61,998 nucleotides of DNA, from the IMG/VR virus record IMGVR_UViG_3300033233_000039, positions 1 to 61,998 of that record; one strand, 5' to 3'. Source of the DNA: a virus. Positions 1 to 10,551 of the stretch are shown piece after piece (the stretch's first letter is position 1; every line of letters starts with the position of its first letter). The notes under the pieces were generated by a model. The model was given only the letters and a program-made list of their open reading frames with translations, had not been told where the DNA came from and ran no database searches. A program made the translations under genes and the position numbers.

Positions 1-344
1 AAGAGCTATTCAAAGAACAACAAGATGAGAAAATTATATTAATTAAAGAGAATTTCGACACAGAAGTATCTAAGGGAGTTAAAGTTACTATTGATGGTGT
101 TATCTATCATATGGACTGTGATATCAAGGATTGTCTGTCTCTTAAGCAAGGAATAGAAATATCTGAGTCCTATAATGATACTGCAATACAATTAACCGAT
201 TATAACAATATAGTAACTGAAGTATCTATCGATAATGCGAAAACTATAAATCAAGAACAATATAAATACTTCATGGCACTAAGAAATAATAAATGCTTAT
301 TGGTATCACAAACCATTCAAGAAGAATTACAGGAGTTAGTATAA
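1..344 (+). CDS. C-terminal part of an unrecognised protein upstream of the fibre genes (5' truncated)
   Basis: The frame is open from base 3 to a TAA at 342-344, so the start lies outside the window. An internal ATG at 111 has no Shine-Dalgarno (SD) sequence, and coding clearly continues upstream of it (ELFKEQQDEKIILIKENF...). The visible 113 residues are acidic, with no membrane segment. The end has a pattern (INQEQYKYFMALRNNKCLLV) loosely like DUF4376-type accessory domains of tail-fibre operons. It sits one base before the collar-domain fibre gene, so a fibre-associated role is likely, but that is inference from position. Confidence 0.6.
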   Translation, partial: ELFKEQQDEKIILIKENFDTEVSKGVKVTIDGVIYHMDCDIKDCLSLKQGIEISESYNDTAIQLTDYNNIVTEVSIDNAKTINQEQYKYFMALRNNKCLLVSQTIQEELQELV

Positions 345-345
345 C

Positions 346-1410
346 ATGGGAAATCCAATTAAACTGATGGGGGCTAGTACCCTAACAAATGATTTATCAG
401 CTACTCCTGATCCATCAACATTTTCGGTTGATAAGATTTCAACAGATTTTATTAACAATAATGATATTGCCTTTGCTCAGAATGGTATGGATTTTCATGT
501 ATATAAAGTTGTTACCTATGGAACAAATGTACCTGAAAGTTTACCTTTAGTGATAAAGCCAAATGATGAGGGTATTGGATATAAACGATGGTCATTAATG
601 AATTTATATACCAATGGCATGGCAACAAATTCATTGTCTGGTATTGATGGTTCTATTGATATTGTTGATGATGTGATGTTGTCTGCTACACTATCAGCTA
701 CATATATTGATACACCAACAGCTACTATAGATTCGTTAACATCTACAACGATAGCATCCAATACAGTAAACGCATCTAATGCAACTATTACAACACTTGG
801 TTCTACTACTGCCACATTAACAAATGCAAATATTACTACATTCACTAATAAGCCAAGTGGTATTACACCAACTTCTGATGCTCATATAGCTACTAAAAAA
901 TATATAGATGATCAAATTGCTGCATTATCTGCTAGTCGTGGTGTTCCTATTGGTTGTGAAATGTTCTGGCCAGCTGGTACTACACCACCAGATGGTTGGA
1001 AGGAAGAGAATGGCGATCTATTAAGTACAACCACATATGCAACATTGTTTGCTCTTATTGGTTATACATATGGTGGTTCTGGTCCTTCATTCAAGTTGCC
1101 AGACCCAAGAGGTAAATATATCAGTGTTTGGGATCACGGTGCTGGTATTGATCCAGACCGGGGAACCCGAACAAAACCAGTCGGTGGGTCCGGTGCTATT
1201 GGTGACTATGTTGGTAATGAACAAGCAAGCCAGAATAAGAGTCACACACACCCTCATAATATAAACTCCGATAGCGTTGGGGGTGTTCAATACTCGTTAT
1301 ATGGTCCGGTTGATAATGTATCAAATCCACTAAATCTCATAGGTTATGAGGGTGGAACAAACGCAAGACCATTAAATACATCAAGAATGATGATTATCAA
1401 AGTTCTATAA
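346..1410 (+). CDS. Tail fibre protein with Phage_Collar domain
   Basis: This is a structural tail-fibre or tip protein of 354 aa. Residues 1-100 are an unassigned N-terminal domain. Residues about 110-195 are Thr/Ser/Ala-rich beta-repeat sequence ending in SDAHIATKKYIDDQI, a phrase typical of trimeric phage fibre shafts. Residues about 199-262 are a phage tail-collar domain (VPIGCEMFWPAGTTPPDGW ... FKLPDPRGKYI). A His-rich SHTHPH follows, as in many collar-domain fibres where such residues bind metal. The gene starts one base after the preceding stop and is followed closely by two larger fibre genes. It probably helps in host recognition. Confidence 0.85.
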   Translation: MGNPIKLMGASTLTNDLSATPDPSTFSVDKISTDFINNNDIAFAQNGMDFHVYKVVTYGTNVPESLPLVIKPNDEGIGYKRWSLMNLYTNGMATNSLSGIDGSIDIVDDVMLSATLSATYIDTPTATIDSLTSTTIASNTVNASNATITTLGSTTATLTNANITTFTNKPSGITPTSDAHIATKKYIDDQIAALSASRGVPIGCEMFWPAGTTPPDGWKEENGDLLSTTTYATLFALIGYTYGGSGPSFKLPDPRGKYISVWDHGAGIDPDRGTRTKPVGGSGAIGDYVGNEQASQNKSHTHPHNINSDSVGGVQYSLYGPVDNVSNPLNLIGYEGGTNARPLNTSRMMIIKVL

Positions 1411-1425
1411 TATAAGGAATATACG

Positions 1426-4400
1426 ATGGCACGTAATCACGTATGGCAATATCTCATTAATGAGCAAGGTCAACCAATACAAGGGGCTACAATACAGGTC
1501 TATAAGGCAGGTACTGAAACTGTGGCTAATATATTCCACAGTGAACGTGGTGGTTCTGCTGATACTGTTGGTCAAGTAACCACACTATCAAATGGTTTCT
1601 TTGAGTTCTGGATTGCTGATAGCTCCGAAGTTGGAGGTCATATATCAACTCAGAAGTTTAAGATTGCTTGGGATAAGGCTGGTGTTATCAAAGGATACAT
1701 TGACTATGTTGATGTATTCGGCTTTACATCATCTTACTATCCTGTTGAATTGGGAAATACTGATAATGTATTTGATAAGTCTATATCAAATCTATTAGGA
1801 ACTACATGGAATCAACACGTAGAATCAACACACTCTGAAAGTCCTCATGGAATTCAATCAGTAAATATTACTGATAATGATACCACTATGAATAAGTTGG
1901 TATCTAATAATCAGATGCTAACGATCTACGATGCTATCGGCGGTATTATAGGTGGAACAACAGAGAATTTTACTGTTGATAACCTAACAGTAAATCAAAG
2001 TGCATTCTTTACTAATGCCCCATCTGGCGGTGAGCCAGTTTTAAATAACCAATATGCAACAAAGAATTATGTTGATAATTATCAATCTACATCAAGTGTG
2101 TATAACATTAAAGTTGGGTATCATGCCCTTTTTGATAATACAACCGGAGATTATGATGTTGCTATAGGGTATGGAGCACTAAAATCAAATACAGAAGGTC
2201 AATATAATACCGCCATAGGTGCATATGCATTATATGACAATACAACTGGTTATGATAATGCTGCAATAGGTTATGAGGCACTTATACATAATACCTTTGG
2301 GTTTGGTAATACAAGTGTTGGTTATCGTTCATTACACTCCAACCTAACAGGAAATTATAACATTGCTGTTGGTTACAACACATTGTATGGAAATCAAGAT
2401 GGTAATGATAACATAGCATTGGGTTTTCAAGCACAACAATCAAGAACATCAGGAAATGATAATATTGCAATTGGTGCTGCTGCTCTTACTTCTAATATTA
2501 ACGGTGGAAAAAACACTGCGATAGGTGTTGGTGCTTCTGGTTTAAATACTGGCTCTGGTAATGTTTCTGTTGGTTATAAGGCCGGTAGAAGCGATGCCTC
2601 AAGCAATCATTTATGGATTGGAAATGATGATAATGGTGGCGGGACATATCTCAACACTTGGTTGTATGGTGATGAGTCATATAATATCACCATTCCTAAC
2701 GGTAGTTTTACTGCGGGTGATGCATACATTACCACATTAACATCAACAAATGTCGATGCATTGTCTGGCTCATTTGATTATCAATCCATTACCACGGCTG
2801 ATATTCTTACACTAAATAGCACATATACTAATGTGTTAAGTGGCTCTTATAGTCACCTTATCGCAACTGATGCTCATATATCTACATTATCTATTCCTGT
2901 TAGTGGTCAGACACCAACACTTGCAGCACACCTAACAACTAAAGCATATGTTGATTCAGCCGATAATCTCAAATTAAACCTGTTGACTGCAACAGAAAAC
3001 AATGTCCCTACAGGATTCGTTGATCAAACAACAAGCACTTTGTCATTAGCTGAGAACTTTGGTGCTGTAAATGATACATTCAAAGTTACTATTACAGGAA
3101 CTAACTTCCCTGTATACATCAATGGTATACGCCACCTAAAGAATACTGAATCAGTAACTCAGGTAGCTGCTACATCAAAGAGATACTTCATTTACTATGA
3201 CTCAATAACTAAATTGCTAACTGTATCTGGAACGGTCTGGAACATTGAATCGGAAAATTACGATGGTATGGCGTTTGTCTGTACTGTTCTTTGGGATGCT
3301 GTAAATCATCAAGGCATTCTTGAAGAAGAAAGACATCACTCTTGGAGAGATATTCATTGGCATCATTGGGCGCATCATTCAGTTGGGCCTCAATACAGCA
3401 CAATTCATCACGCAGATGCATTCGCCTTAACGAATCCCGGTGCTAATCAGTATGCTACATTCTCTATAGCAGCTGGTAACGTATATGATGAAGATATCAG
3501 CAACGATATGTCTAGTGCTGCAACCACATGTAATCTATTCATGCATCATACCGATGGTACAATGAAATGGGTCAAAGGTTCAGTTGCCCCTTATTATGCT
3601 CCTGCTGGTATACCTCAGTATGACACTGTAACTGGTCCTGCTCCTATCACTGGTAACAACACCAATGGATATTTTGTGTCTTGGGTGTATGGAACTAATG
3701 GTACTGGAGCAAATACAAATAGCAAGATTGCTATAGTTGTTGGTCAGAATACGACAACTACTATGACACTGACTCAAGCTCAGAATGTATCGTTCCCAAC
3801 ACTACCTGTTGGATTCATCATTGAGTGGAAGTTACTCTACAAGATGATATTCAGATATGGCACAGGCAGTGTTCTAACCTGGATAAGTAACCAAGATTAT
3901 AGACTATCTGGTTCTATTCCAAATGGACAGACACCTATATCAAATGTATCAGCTGCTTCTGTTTCTAATACCCCTTATGATGGTATCACCGCAGTAGATG
4001 TTCAAACGGCGATTAATCAGATTGCAGACAAATTAACAACCGTAAACTATAATGTTGCATCGATAATGACAGCCCAATCTTATACAGGGACCGCCGCCGA
4101 TTTACAGATTTTAGGTGGAACCGATCTAGTTGTTACCGAAAATGCTGGGGCGTATAATGATGGCACTTCCGAGCCATTAAGAGTAACTTTGACATTTGAT
4201 TCGGTTGTATCTTTTAATAAAGTCCATTTACATTATCGTTACTATAGAGTTTCAAGCTCTACAACACATACCGTCAATTTAGAAATCTGGAACAAAACAA
4301 CTACGCTCTGGGATAGTATTTTGTCACCTATCTCTAATAATACCTCCTCACTTCAAAATGTTACTTGGAACACTGAAGACAGTGTAAATTATATAGACAC

Positions 4401-5094
4401 ATCGAATAGCAATAGAGTAAAGATACGATTTAATCATACATCAACAGGTAATACGTCAGATAGATTAGAAATCGACCACGCTATTCTAGTTCATGGATTA
4501 TCTGGTGGAGAAGTTGTTACAAGTCATCAAGGACTTTCTGATAGGGATTTAGCGAATCAGCATCCAGCAACTTCAATCACCAATACTCCAGCCGGTTTAA
4601 TTTCATCTACCGATGTGCAGACCGCATTAAACGAACTTGATACAGAAAAGGTTGCTCTTGCTGGTATACCAGGTGGTCAGACTATCAATGGTGGTACAGC
4701 AGCAAGTGAGAACCTAACTCTATCAAGTACTGCACACGGCACTAAGGGTATAATCACTCTTAACTCATTAACAACCATTGTTGGTCAATACGACACAAGA
4801 GTTACATTTACTCCATTAGTAACTGGTGCTATCAGTCTTAATTACGCTACTGGAAACGGTAAATATATTGATGCATCTGGTATCTCAGCAGGTCAGACAT
4901 TAACTGTTACAACTACAGGATGGCCAGATGGATTCTGTATGTTGACTCTTGTTATTGATACAGGAGCTAACATACCAACAGTTACCGTTGATGGTCAAAC
5001 AGTAAGCCTGAATGCTTCAAAAGAACATTGGTTGACACTATGCAGGAAGTCTAGTGGTGCAACTACAAGAATCTCTCCTGCATTGGTGTATTAA
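1426..5094 (+). CDS. Large tail fibre/adhesin with YadA-head-like repeats
   Basis: This 1222-aa virion adhesin starts at ATG 1426 after an AAGGAA-like site. The N-terminal 100 residues look like a phage attachment domain (EQGQPIQGATIQVYKAG, a carboxypeptidase-regulatory-like beta fold). Residues about 225-400 contain about nine 17-residue repeats of the type NTAIGxxALxxNTTGxx, the pattern of the trimeric left-handed beta-roll of YadA heads. The middle has a His-rich loop near residue 645 (HWHHWAHH). Two copies of an A/STDVQTALNELDTEK-like coil unit occur near residues 860 and 1065. It is likely trimeric. The exact receptor cannot be read from the sequence. Confidence 0.8.
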   Translation: MARNHVWQYLINEQGQPIQGATIQVYKAGTETVANIFHSERGGSADTVGQVTTLSNGFFEFWIADSSEVGGHISTQKFKIAWDKAGVIKGYIDYVDVFGFTSSYYPVELGNTDNVFDKSISNLLGTTWNQHVESTHSESPHGIQSVNITDNDTTMNKLVSNNQMLTIYDAIGGIIGGTTENFTVDNLTVNQSAFFTNAPSGGEPVLNNQYATKNYVDNYQSTSSVYNIKVGYHALFDNTTGDYDVAIGYGALKSNTEGQYNTAIGAYALYDNTTGYDNAAIGYEALIHNTFGFGNTSVGYRSLHSNLTGNYNIAVGYNTLYGNQDGNDNIALGFQAQQSRTSGNDNIAIGAAALTSNINGGKNTAIGVGASGLNTGSGNVSVGYKAGRSDASSNHLWIGNDDNGGGTYLNTWLYGDESYNITIPNGSFTAGDAYITTLTSTNVDALSGSFDYQSITTADILTLNSTYTNVLSGSYSHLIATDAHISTLSIPVSGQTPTLAAHLTTKAYVDSADNLKLNLLTATENNVPTGFVDQTTSTLSLAENFGAVNDTFKVTITGTNFPVYINGIRHLKNTESVTQVAATSKRYFIYYDSITKLLTVSGTVWNIESENYDGMAFVCTVLWDAVNHQGILEEERHHSWRDIHWHHWAHHSVGPQYSTIHHADAFALTNPGANQYATFSIAAGNVYDEDISNDMSSAATTCNLFMHHTDGTMKWVKGSVAPYYAPAGIPQYDTVTGPAPITGNNTNGYFVSWVYGTNGTGANTNSKIAIVVGQNTTTTMTLTQAQNVSFPTLPVGFIIEWKLLYKMIFRYGTGSVLTWISNQDYRLSGSIPNGQTPISNVSAASVSNTPYDGITAVDVQTAINQIADKLTTVNYNVASIMTAQSYTGTAADLQILGGTDLVVTENAGAYNDGTSEPLRVTLTFDSVVSFNKVHLHYRYYRVSSSTTHTVNLEIWNKTTTLWDSILSPISNNTSSLQNVTWNTEDSVNYIDTSNSNRVKIRFNHTSTGNTSDRLEIDHAILVHGLSGGEVVTSHQGLSDRDLANQHPATSITNTPAGLISSTDVQTALNELDTEKVALAGIPGGQTINGGTAASENLTLSSTAHGTKGIITLNSLTTIVGQYDTRVTFTPLVTGAISLNYATGNGKYIDASGISAGQTLTVTTTGWPDGFCMLTLVIDTGANIPTVTVDGQTVSLNASKEHWLTLCRKSSGATTRISPALVY

Positions 5095-5096
5095 TT

Positions 5097-8000
5097 ATGA
5101 TGACTCCTGGTTTACTCAGAAACAACAATAGCACATTCTGGCCTTCTGATTACAACTTGAATCAGAGAGCGGGTACTAATCCTATTTTGTTTACTAGAGC
5201 TTCAAGGTATTTTGGACTTGACGGGTTTGGTAAACTAATTGAAACTTCTTCTGGAAGTTCTGCATATCCGGGGATGAGAGCAGTTACCAACCTATGCACA
5301 AATTCCAATCCTTCATATACTGCTGGAGGATCGACTCCCCCAACAGTGACTAATGGTGTTGTCTATCTAGGGAAGGTATGCACCAAGATAGATTTTCCAA
5401 GTGGTTCTGGTGGGTACAGTATTTCGAGAGCTAATAGTTCATATATATGGACAGGAATATTAGGTAGATCATACAGACATTCTTTGAGTATTGTAATGGG
5501 CAGAGCGTTGACTTCTGGTGAAGCAATGGTATCATATCATACTGGAGCAAATGGTCTATTTCAAATATTTGAGACATTTACAAACCATTCTACTTCATGG
5601 AGAAGACGTTCTTATCCAACAGCTGATATATGTGTTGTTTCAGGACCAAACTTCTCTAGTATATGTATATCTAACTTGAATGCACCATTAACTGTATATG
5701 TTTGTGAGATACAGGTTCAAGATGTTACTGGGATAGATGACGGAGTGCCTAGCGAATACGTTGCAACTACTTCAGAATCAGTAACTCAATTCTTTCCCTA
5801 TGCCAATCCGATGTCACTAAATTCTTACACTGCCACAGATTCTGGTGTTAGAACAATGCTTGCTGGAAACAATGGTTTTATATCTGAACCTTCAGCAACT
5901 AATCTATGTACTTGCTATAGTACTCCTGGTGCTGATCAATTGGGAACGGAATTAGTTACCAATGGAACTTTCTCATCTGATACTGGTTGGACGCACAATA
6001 GTGGTTGGACTTTGGGTGGAACGGTTGCCGCTGTCAATGTCGCAACTAACACACCCTTATACCAAGGATTAGCTACAACTATTGGTAAAGTTTACCGAAT
6101 AACCTATACAATATCAGGATATTCATCTGGTTCAGCAATACCTTTTATTGGTGGTACTCAGACAGGAACTACTAGATCAGGTAATGGAACATATACCGAG
6201 GATATAGTTTCTAATACTGCTTCTAGCACTTGTGGAATTACAACACCCGTAAGCACTACCTCTGTATTCTCAATTGATGATTTTTCAATCAAAGAAGTAG
6301 GTGGAACTAACTCTGTTACAGGTGCTTTCGTTTCTGGATTAGGTACTGGTTGCAAAGCTGTTACTGGAAATCTTGTTATTCCGGGTATTAATGTAATATC
6401 AGGAGATGCAGCCGCTTTCTTGACTATCGTAGCAGACTTAACGGCAGTAACTACGATGGGTGACAATAGTATAATGCCATCAGGTAAGGTTTATAAATTT
6501 GATAACAGTGCAGGTTCTACCGTTGCTTATTTTGATCTAACTGGAGTAATAAATACAACCAATGCAGGTATAGTCTCTCTTGTTGCAAGAGCGTCTGCTG
6601 GTTCTGGTTATTTCAAAACTGATTATGACGGTGGAAATACTGCCATATCTAGCTCGGCATACTCAAGATTATCAAGAGTTCCGTCTTTGACAAATACTCA
6701 GTCAAGAGTAAGAATGGTAGCTAATGCAAATTCAGTGATTTATTTCTATATGCCTCAGTTTGAGGATTTAGCGATGACTGTTCCAACATCTTATATACCA
6801 ACAAATGGAGCAACTGCAAGTAGAAGTGCAACTAAGTATTACACACCAACATTAAGAAATCTAGCTTATGCCGGTTATAGAGTTATTGATTTAAATTGGA
6901 CTCCTTTGGCAGTAGTTGTAGGTACTGAAGTGTGTTTATGGTCAAGTTACACTGATGCAAGCAACTACATCAAAATATCCAACAATGGTGTTATTACTTT
7001 TTTTGAGAAGAGAGTTGCTGGAGTTTCTGAATTCGTTACAATTGATCACGTTCCTGTAAGTGGAACAACTGCGTTAGTAACTGGCATCATATATCCTAAC
7101 AACACTTTGGGATTATTTGTTAATGGGGTTAGTGCTAATGCTGGATTAGGAAGTGAGTTGATTACAGTTGCTGCTGATAGAGACTTTAGTTCTGATACTG
7201 GATACTGGACAAAATCAACTGGAACAACTATAACTGCTGGCGTGTGCAGACTAACTTCTGTTGCCACCTCTTTATCTGCTATATCAAAAACAACTTTAAA
7301 GACAGTTAACCTCTGTTATCAGAGTTCTGCTATAATTTCAGGATATGTTGCTGGATCAATTTATATGTGTAATGGAACATACCCATTTTCCGCAAATGGA
7401 ACATACACGAGGTCTAATATTACAACAGTCTCAACAGAGAATTATAGCACAAGTGGTACGACAACACTAGATATTGATGATGTATCACTTAAACAAATCT
7501 TCAACAACTCCACCACAACTCCCGTAGTTCTTGGATCAACCATTGAGATAGGAAGTTTTAACGCTGGTAATGTTACTTATGGACAATTCAAGAACATCAG
7601 AATGACTTCTGATACCTTTGGAAGAAACAATTGGCCTCTTGGTTACTCAGGAGTTTCATCAACTGGCGCACCTACACCTGTTTATACAAGAAACAGTTTA
7701 TATTTTGGATTGGATGAGAATAGCAAAATGGGTGTTACATCATCTAATAGTCCAAGTTATGATGGGATGAGAAGTGTTACAAATAAATGCACATCCTTTG
7801 AAGGATTAAATTGGACTGCTGCCGGTTCAACACCACCAACTGTTGATAGCAACTCTATCTCATATTTAGGAAAGAACTCTGTTAAAGTTACTTTTCCAAC
7901 TAATTCTGGAGGTTGGGCGATATCACGAATTTCATTGCCAACACCAATAGCAACTGCCATAGTTGGTAGAACTTATAGATTAACAAAATCGTTGGTATTC

Positions 8001-9911
8001 AGTAGAAACTTAACAGGATCAGAATCATTAGATATATTTTGTTCATCATCAGGTGGAGGAGCAGCGTTTATATTAGGATCGGTTACTTCTTCAACTGATA
8101 TAACAACATGGAAAAGAGTGTCACCAGCTATTGTTAGTGCTTTTCCTTTTGCTGGAAATGTTTCATTTGGTGTATCCGTAGGCGGTGCTTTACTATCTCC
8201 AATAACCATTTATATGAGTGAAGAGCAATGGGAAGATGTAACAGGTATAACAAATCAGAATCCAAGTGAGTATGTAACTTTTAACACAACTCAATATTTT
8301 CCATATCAGAATCCAATGTCTGTAGATGGAAACGGTGTTGTAACTGACTCTGGTGTTAGAACTATGTTAACTGCTGGTAAAGGGCAAGTATCTGAATCTT
8401 CAGGTATCAATGTTTGTACTTGTTATAGTACTCCAGGCGCAGATCAGTTGGGTACACTAATCAATTCTGGTAGCACAGTTGTTGGTAAGGTATACAAGAT
8501 AGCAAGTAGAACTTCAGTTGATTTCACTCTTGCTGGTGCAGCAAACAATAATGTTGGAACGCAGTACACCTGTACGCTTGCTCAAACGATGACTGCCAAC
8601 GATACCGTTAATGAAGTAGGTGGAACTAACTCTATTACGGGTGCATTCGTTTCTGGTTTAGGTACTGGTGCTAAATCCAACAATGTAACAGGGTTAGTTG
8701 TACCTGGATTTGTGTTATTCTCAAATAATGTCACTCTAACGGTTGTTGATGATACTGCTGCTTTAGCTAGTTCCCCACTTTCAGGATTTTCAGGAACAAA
8801 ATGCTATGAAGCTACTTCAGTTGGCGGTGATGGAGGAGTTCTTATACCTGGGGTATTTGCTACAGGTGTTGGCTCTATTTCAATATATGCTAGAGCCGTT
8901 TCAGGACCATCTACATCAGGGTTGACTTTAAGTAATGGAGCCGGTTCAAAGATTATAACATCAAGCTCATATGCAAGAATTAGTTCTGAAAATTTAACGA
9001 CCACTGCTGGTCAAACATCTGAACTATGGGTAACGAGTGGGTCAACTATTAGATTCTGTTGTCCACAAACTGAACAATCAGCTACATCTACTTCAATAAT
9101 GCCAACAAATGGAGCAACAGGAAGCAGAAGTGCAACTAAATCAGTCTTGACAACTGCTGCTGTAATGCCAACATCTGGTAATAGAGTTATCTCTGTTAAA
9201 GTTACACCTAAGTTTGTAAATAGTACAGTAATGCAAAATTGGTTTGGATCATATAGTGATTCCAACAACTACGTTTGTGGCTGGTATAATAACCAAGGAG
9301 TGTATGTTCAAAAAACTGTAGCAGGTGTTAATGAGTTTGCTTGTTGGTATGGAACATTAGTTGTTGGAACAACATATACATTTACTGCTGTTATTCTTCC
9401 AGATAATACTGTGATGGTTATGGTTGATAGTGTTGGTGGTTTGACAGGAATAGGCTCCAATGTTGCCGTTGATCCCGGTTTTGATAGTGATCCAAGTTGG
9501 TTGAAAGATGATGGTACTTGGGTAGTTGGTTCTAGTGTTGGTACAGGAACTTTATCATCCACTTCACTTTATCAAACCAATGGATCAATTACAACCGGCA
9601 AGGTATATCAATTAGATATTGATGTATTAACTAGAACAGCGGGTACACTACTATTAACAATAGGTGGAACTTCTTGCATTTCCGCATCTAGTACTACTGG
9701 TCATAAGACTGGTTCTAATATCGCGGCAATAAATCAAAATATGAACGTGATAGGGGCGGGTTTCTCAGGAACTGTTGATAACTTCACTTGTTGTTTAGTT
9801 AACAATAACACAACAACACTAGCTCCTGTGTTTGGAACAACAATAGAAATAGGTAGTATGAACTCAACAAACGTAGCAAATGCAAATATTAAACTCTTGG
9901 AGATTGGATAA
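5097..9911 (+). CDS. Giant tail protein with an internal duplication (putative receptor-binding protein)
   Basis: This 1604-aa beta-rich protein (Gly, Ser, Thr and Val rich) has no membrane segment. It consists of two homologous halves, residues about 1-845 and 846-1604. Both begin FTRASRYFGLD / YTRNSLYFGLD followed by PGMRAVTNLCT / DGMRSVTNKCT. Both contain NLCTCYSTPGADQLGT, EVGGTNSVTGAFVSGLGTG, and IPTNGATASRSATK. The last phrase and the YFGLD box resemble large phage tail proteins that carry carbohydrate-binding or LamG-like modules. It starts 3 nt after the previous stop in the fibre operon. The surface role is inferred. The antisense strand is unusually open because of base composition and is not coding. 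Confidence 0.75.
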   Translation: MMTPGLLRNNNSTFWPSDYNLNQRAGTNPILFTRASRYFGLDGFGKLIETSSGSSAYPGMRAVTNLCTNSNPSYTAGGSTPPTVTNGVVYLGKVCTKIDFPSGSGGYSISRANSSYIWTGILGRSYRHSLSIVMGRALTSGEAMVSYHTGANGLFQIFETFTNHSTSWRRRSYPTADICVVSGPNFSSICISNLNAPLTVYVCEIQVQDVTGIDDGVPSEYVATTSESVTQFFPYANPMSLNSYTATDSGVRTMLAGNNGFISEPSATNLCTCYSTPGADQLGTELVTNGTFSSDTGWTHNSGWTLGGTVAAVNVATNTPLYQGLATTIGKVYRITYTISGYSSGSAIPFIGGTQTGTTRSGNGTYTEDIVSNTASSTCGITTPVSTTSVFSIDDFSIKEVGGTNSVTGAFVSGLGTGCKAVTGNLVIPGINVISGDAAAFLTIVADLTAVTTMGDNSIMPSGKVYKFDNSAGSTVAYFDLTGVINTTNAGIVSLVARASAGSGYFKTDYDGGNTAISSSAYSRLSRVPSLTNTQSRVRMVANANSVIYFYMPQFEDLAMTVPTSYIPTNGATASRSATKYYTPTLRNLAYAGYRVIDLNWTPLAVVVGTEVCLWSSYTDASNYIKISNNGVITFFEKRVAGVSEFVTIDHVPVSGTTALVTGIIYPNNTLGLFVNGVSANAGLGSELITVAADRDFSSDTGYWTKSTGTTITAGVCRLTSVATSLSAISKTTLKTVNLCYQSSAIISGYVAGSIYMCNGTYPFSANGTYTRSNITTVSTENYSTSGTTTLDIDDVSLKQIFNNSTTTPVVLGSTIEIGSFNAGNVTYGQFKNIRMTSDTFGRNNWPLGYSGVSSTGAPTPVYTRNSLYFGLDENSKMGVTSSNSPSYDGMRSVTNKCTSFEGLNWTAAGSTPPTVDSNSISYLGKNSVKVTFPTNSGGWAISRISLPTPIATAIVGRTYRLTKSLVFSRNLTGSESLDIFCSSSGGGAAFILGSVTSSTDITTWKRVSPAIVSAFPFAGNVSFGVSVGGALLSPITIYMSEEQWEDVTGITNQNPSEYVTFNTTQYFPYQNPMSVDGNGVVTDSGVRTMLTAGKGQVSESSGINVCTCYSTPGADQLGTLINSGSTVVGKVYKIASRTSVDFTLAGAANNNVGTQYTCTLAQTMTANDTVNEVGGTNSITGAFVSGLGTGAKSNNVTGLVVPGFVLFSNNVTLTVVDDTAALASSPLSGFSGTKCYEATSVGGDGGVLIPGVFATGVGSISIYARAVSGPSTSGLTLSNGAGSKIITSSSYARISSENLTTTAGQTSELWVTSGSTIRFCCPQTEQSATSTSIMPTNGATGSRSATKSVLTTAAVMPTSGNRVISVKVTPKFVNSTVMQNWFGSYSDSNNYVCGWYNNQGVYVQKTVAGVNEFACWYGTLVVGTTYTFTAVILPDNTVMVMVDSVGGLTGIGSNVAVDPGFDSDPSWLKDDGTWVVGSSVGTGTLSSTSLYQTNGSITTGKVYQLDIDVLTRTAGTLLLTIGGTSCISASSTTGHKTGSNIAAINQNMNVIGAGFSGTVDNFTCCLVNNNTTTLAPVFGTTIEIGSMNSTNVANANIKLLEIG

Positions 9912-9913
9912 TT

Positions 9914-10258
9914 ATGAAACTACACGCAAAGCTTAAAACACCGGTAATAGACAACGATTGGTCAGTTCCTCTTAGAAATGCTGCATTGGAACTACAAGTT
10001 CTTAACACTTATTCCGGTGGGAACTCAGAACTTGATGTTAATGGGAATCCAAAATTCCCAAGACCAATTACATGTAACCCTGATTCAACTGATATTAATG
10101 GGTTTATTGGTGAGATGAATGGACTACCAGATGCTGATGGTTATGTTGAGGTCGTTGTTGGTAACTATGAATACATTGATCTTGACTTCTTACCAGCACA
10201 ACCAACTACTTTCTCATTGGTACTTGGTTATCATCCAACTGCTGGAAAGATTATATGA
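9914..10258 (+). CDS. Small protein of the fibre operon, unknown
   Basis: I do not recognise this 114-aa protein. It starts 3 nt after the giant tail protein and overlaps the next start by 4 nt (ATGA), so it is co-translated with the fibre genes. The sequence is beta-rich and soluble, with conserved-looking NGFIGEMNGLPDADGYVEV and a C-terminal LVLGYHPTAGKII. Position suggests a fibre cap, tip or chaperone-like accessory protein. That is inference only. Confidence 0.6.
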   Translation: MKLHAKLKTPVIDNDWSVPLRNAALELQVLNTYSGGNSELDVNGNPKFPRPITCNPDSTDINGFIGEMNGLPDADGYVEVVVGNYEYIDLDFLPAQPTTFSLVLGYHPTAGKII

Positions 10259-10551
10259 TTGTCAGGATTTGTGTACTTTTATCACTTTTGATAATGTTAG
10301 CTACAAATTCTCTCGCTTTTGCCCTAGATAAGAACAAACATATAATTGCAGGAGCTATTATAGGAGTATCATTTACTTCTTTTTCTAATCCAAAAGTAGG
10401 ATCATTGGCTTCATGCTCTGCTGGTTTGGGTAAAGAAATTTATGACGCCACAGGAAGAGGTACACCTGATGTTAATGACTTTGCATTCACTTGTGCTTCT
10501 GGTGTGTTATCATCATATATACTTTATTACATAAAAGAGAAAATAAAATGA
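10255..10551 (+). CDS. Small exported protein, YfiM/DUF2279-like
   Basis: The 98-aa product has a clear N-terminal signal or membrane segment (IVRICVLLSLLIMLATNSLA). After it comes DKNKHIIAGAIIGV, and a second hydrophobic stretch lies near the C-terminus. The DKxxHxxAGxxxG start of the mature region and GKEIYDATGRGTPDxxDF resemble the YfiM/DUF2279 group of small periplasmic or lipoprotein-like phage and bacterial proteins. No lipobox is obvious. It overlaps both neighbours by 4 nt. It is probably periplasmic or inner-membrane and may belong with lysis or superinfection functions. Confidence 0.6.
   Translation: MIVRICVLLSLLIMLATNSLAFALDKNKHIIAGAIIGVSFTSFSNPKVGSLASCSAGLGKEIYDATGRGTPDVNDFAFTCASGVLSSYILYYIKEKIK

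Noticed and set aside
2095-2640. CRISPR-like regular repeat in the fibre gene
   Set aside because: The period is 51 nt with diverged units that encode 17-residue protein repeats; there are no spacers or palindromic repeats.
6158-9562. Several antisense open frames of 65-105 codons across the giant tail gene
   Set aside because: They mirror a Gly/Ser/Thr/Val-rich sense protein with few antisense stops, have no SD, and no protein-like patterns.
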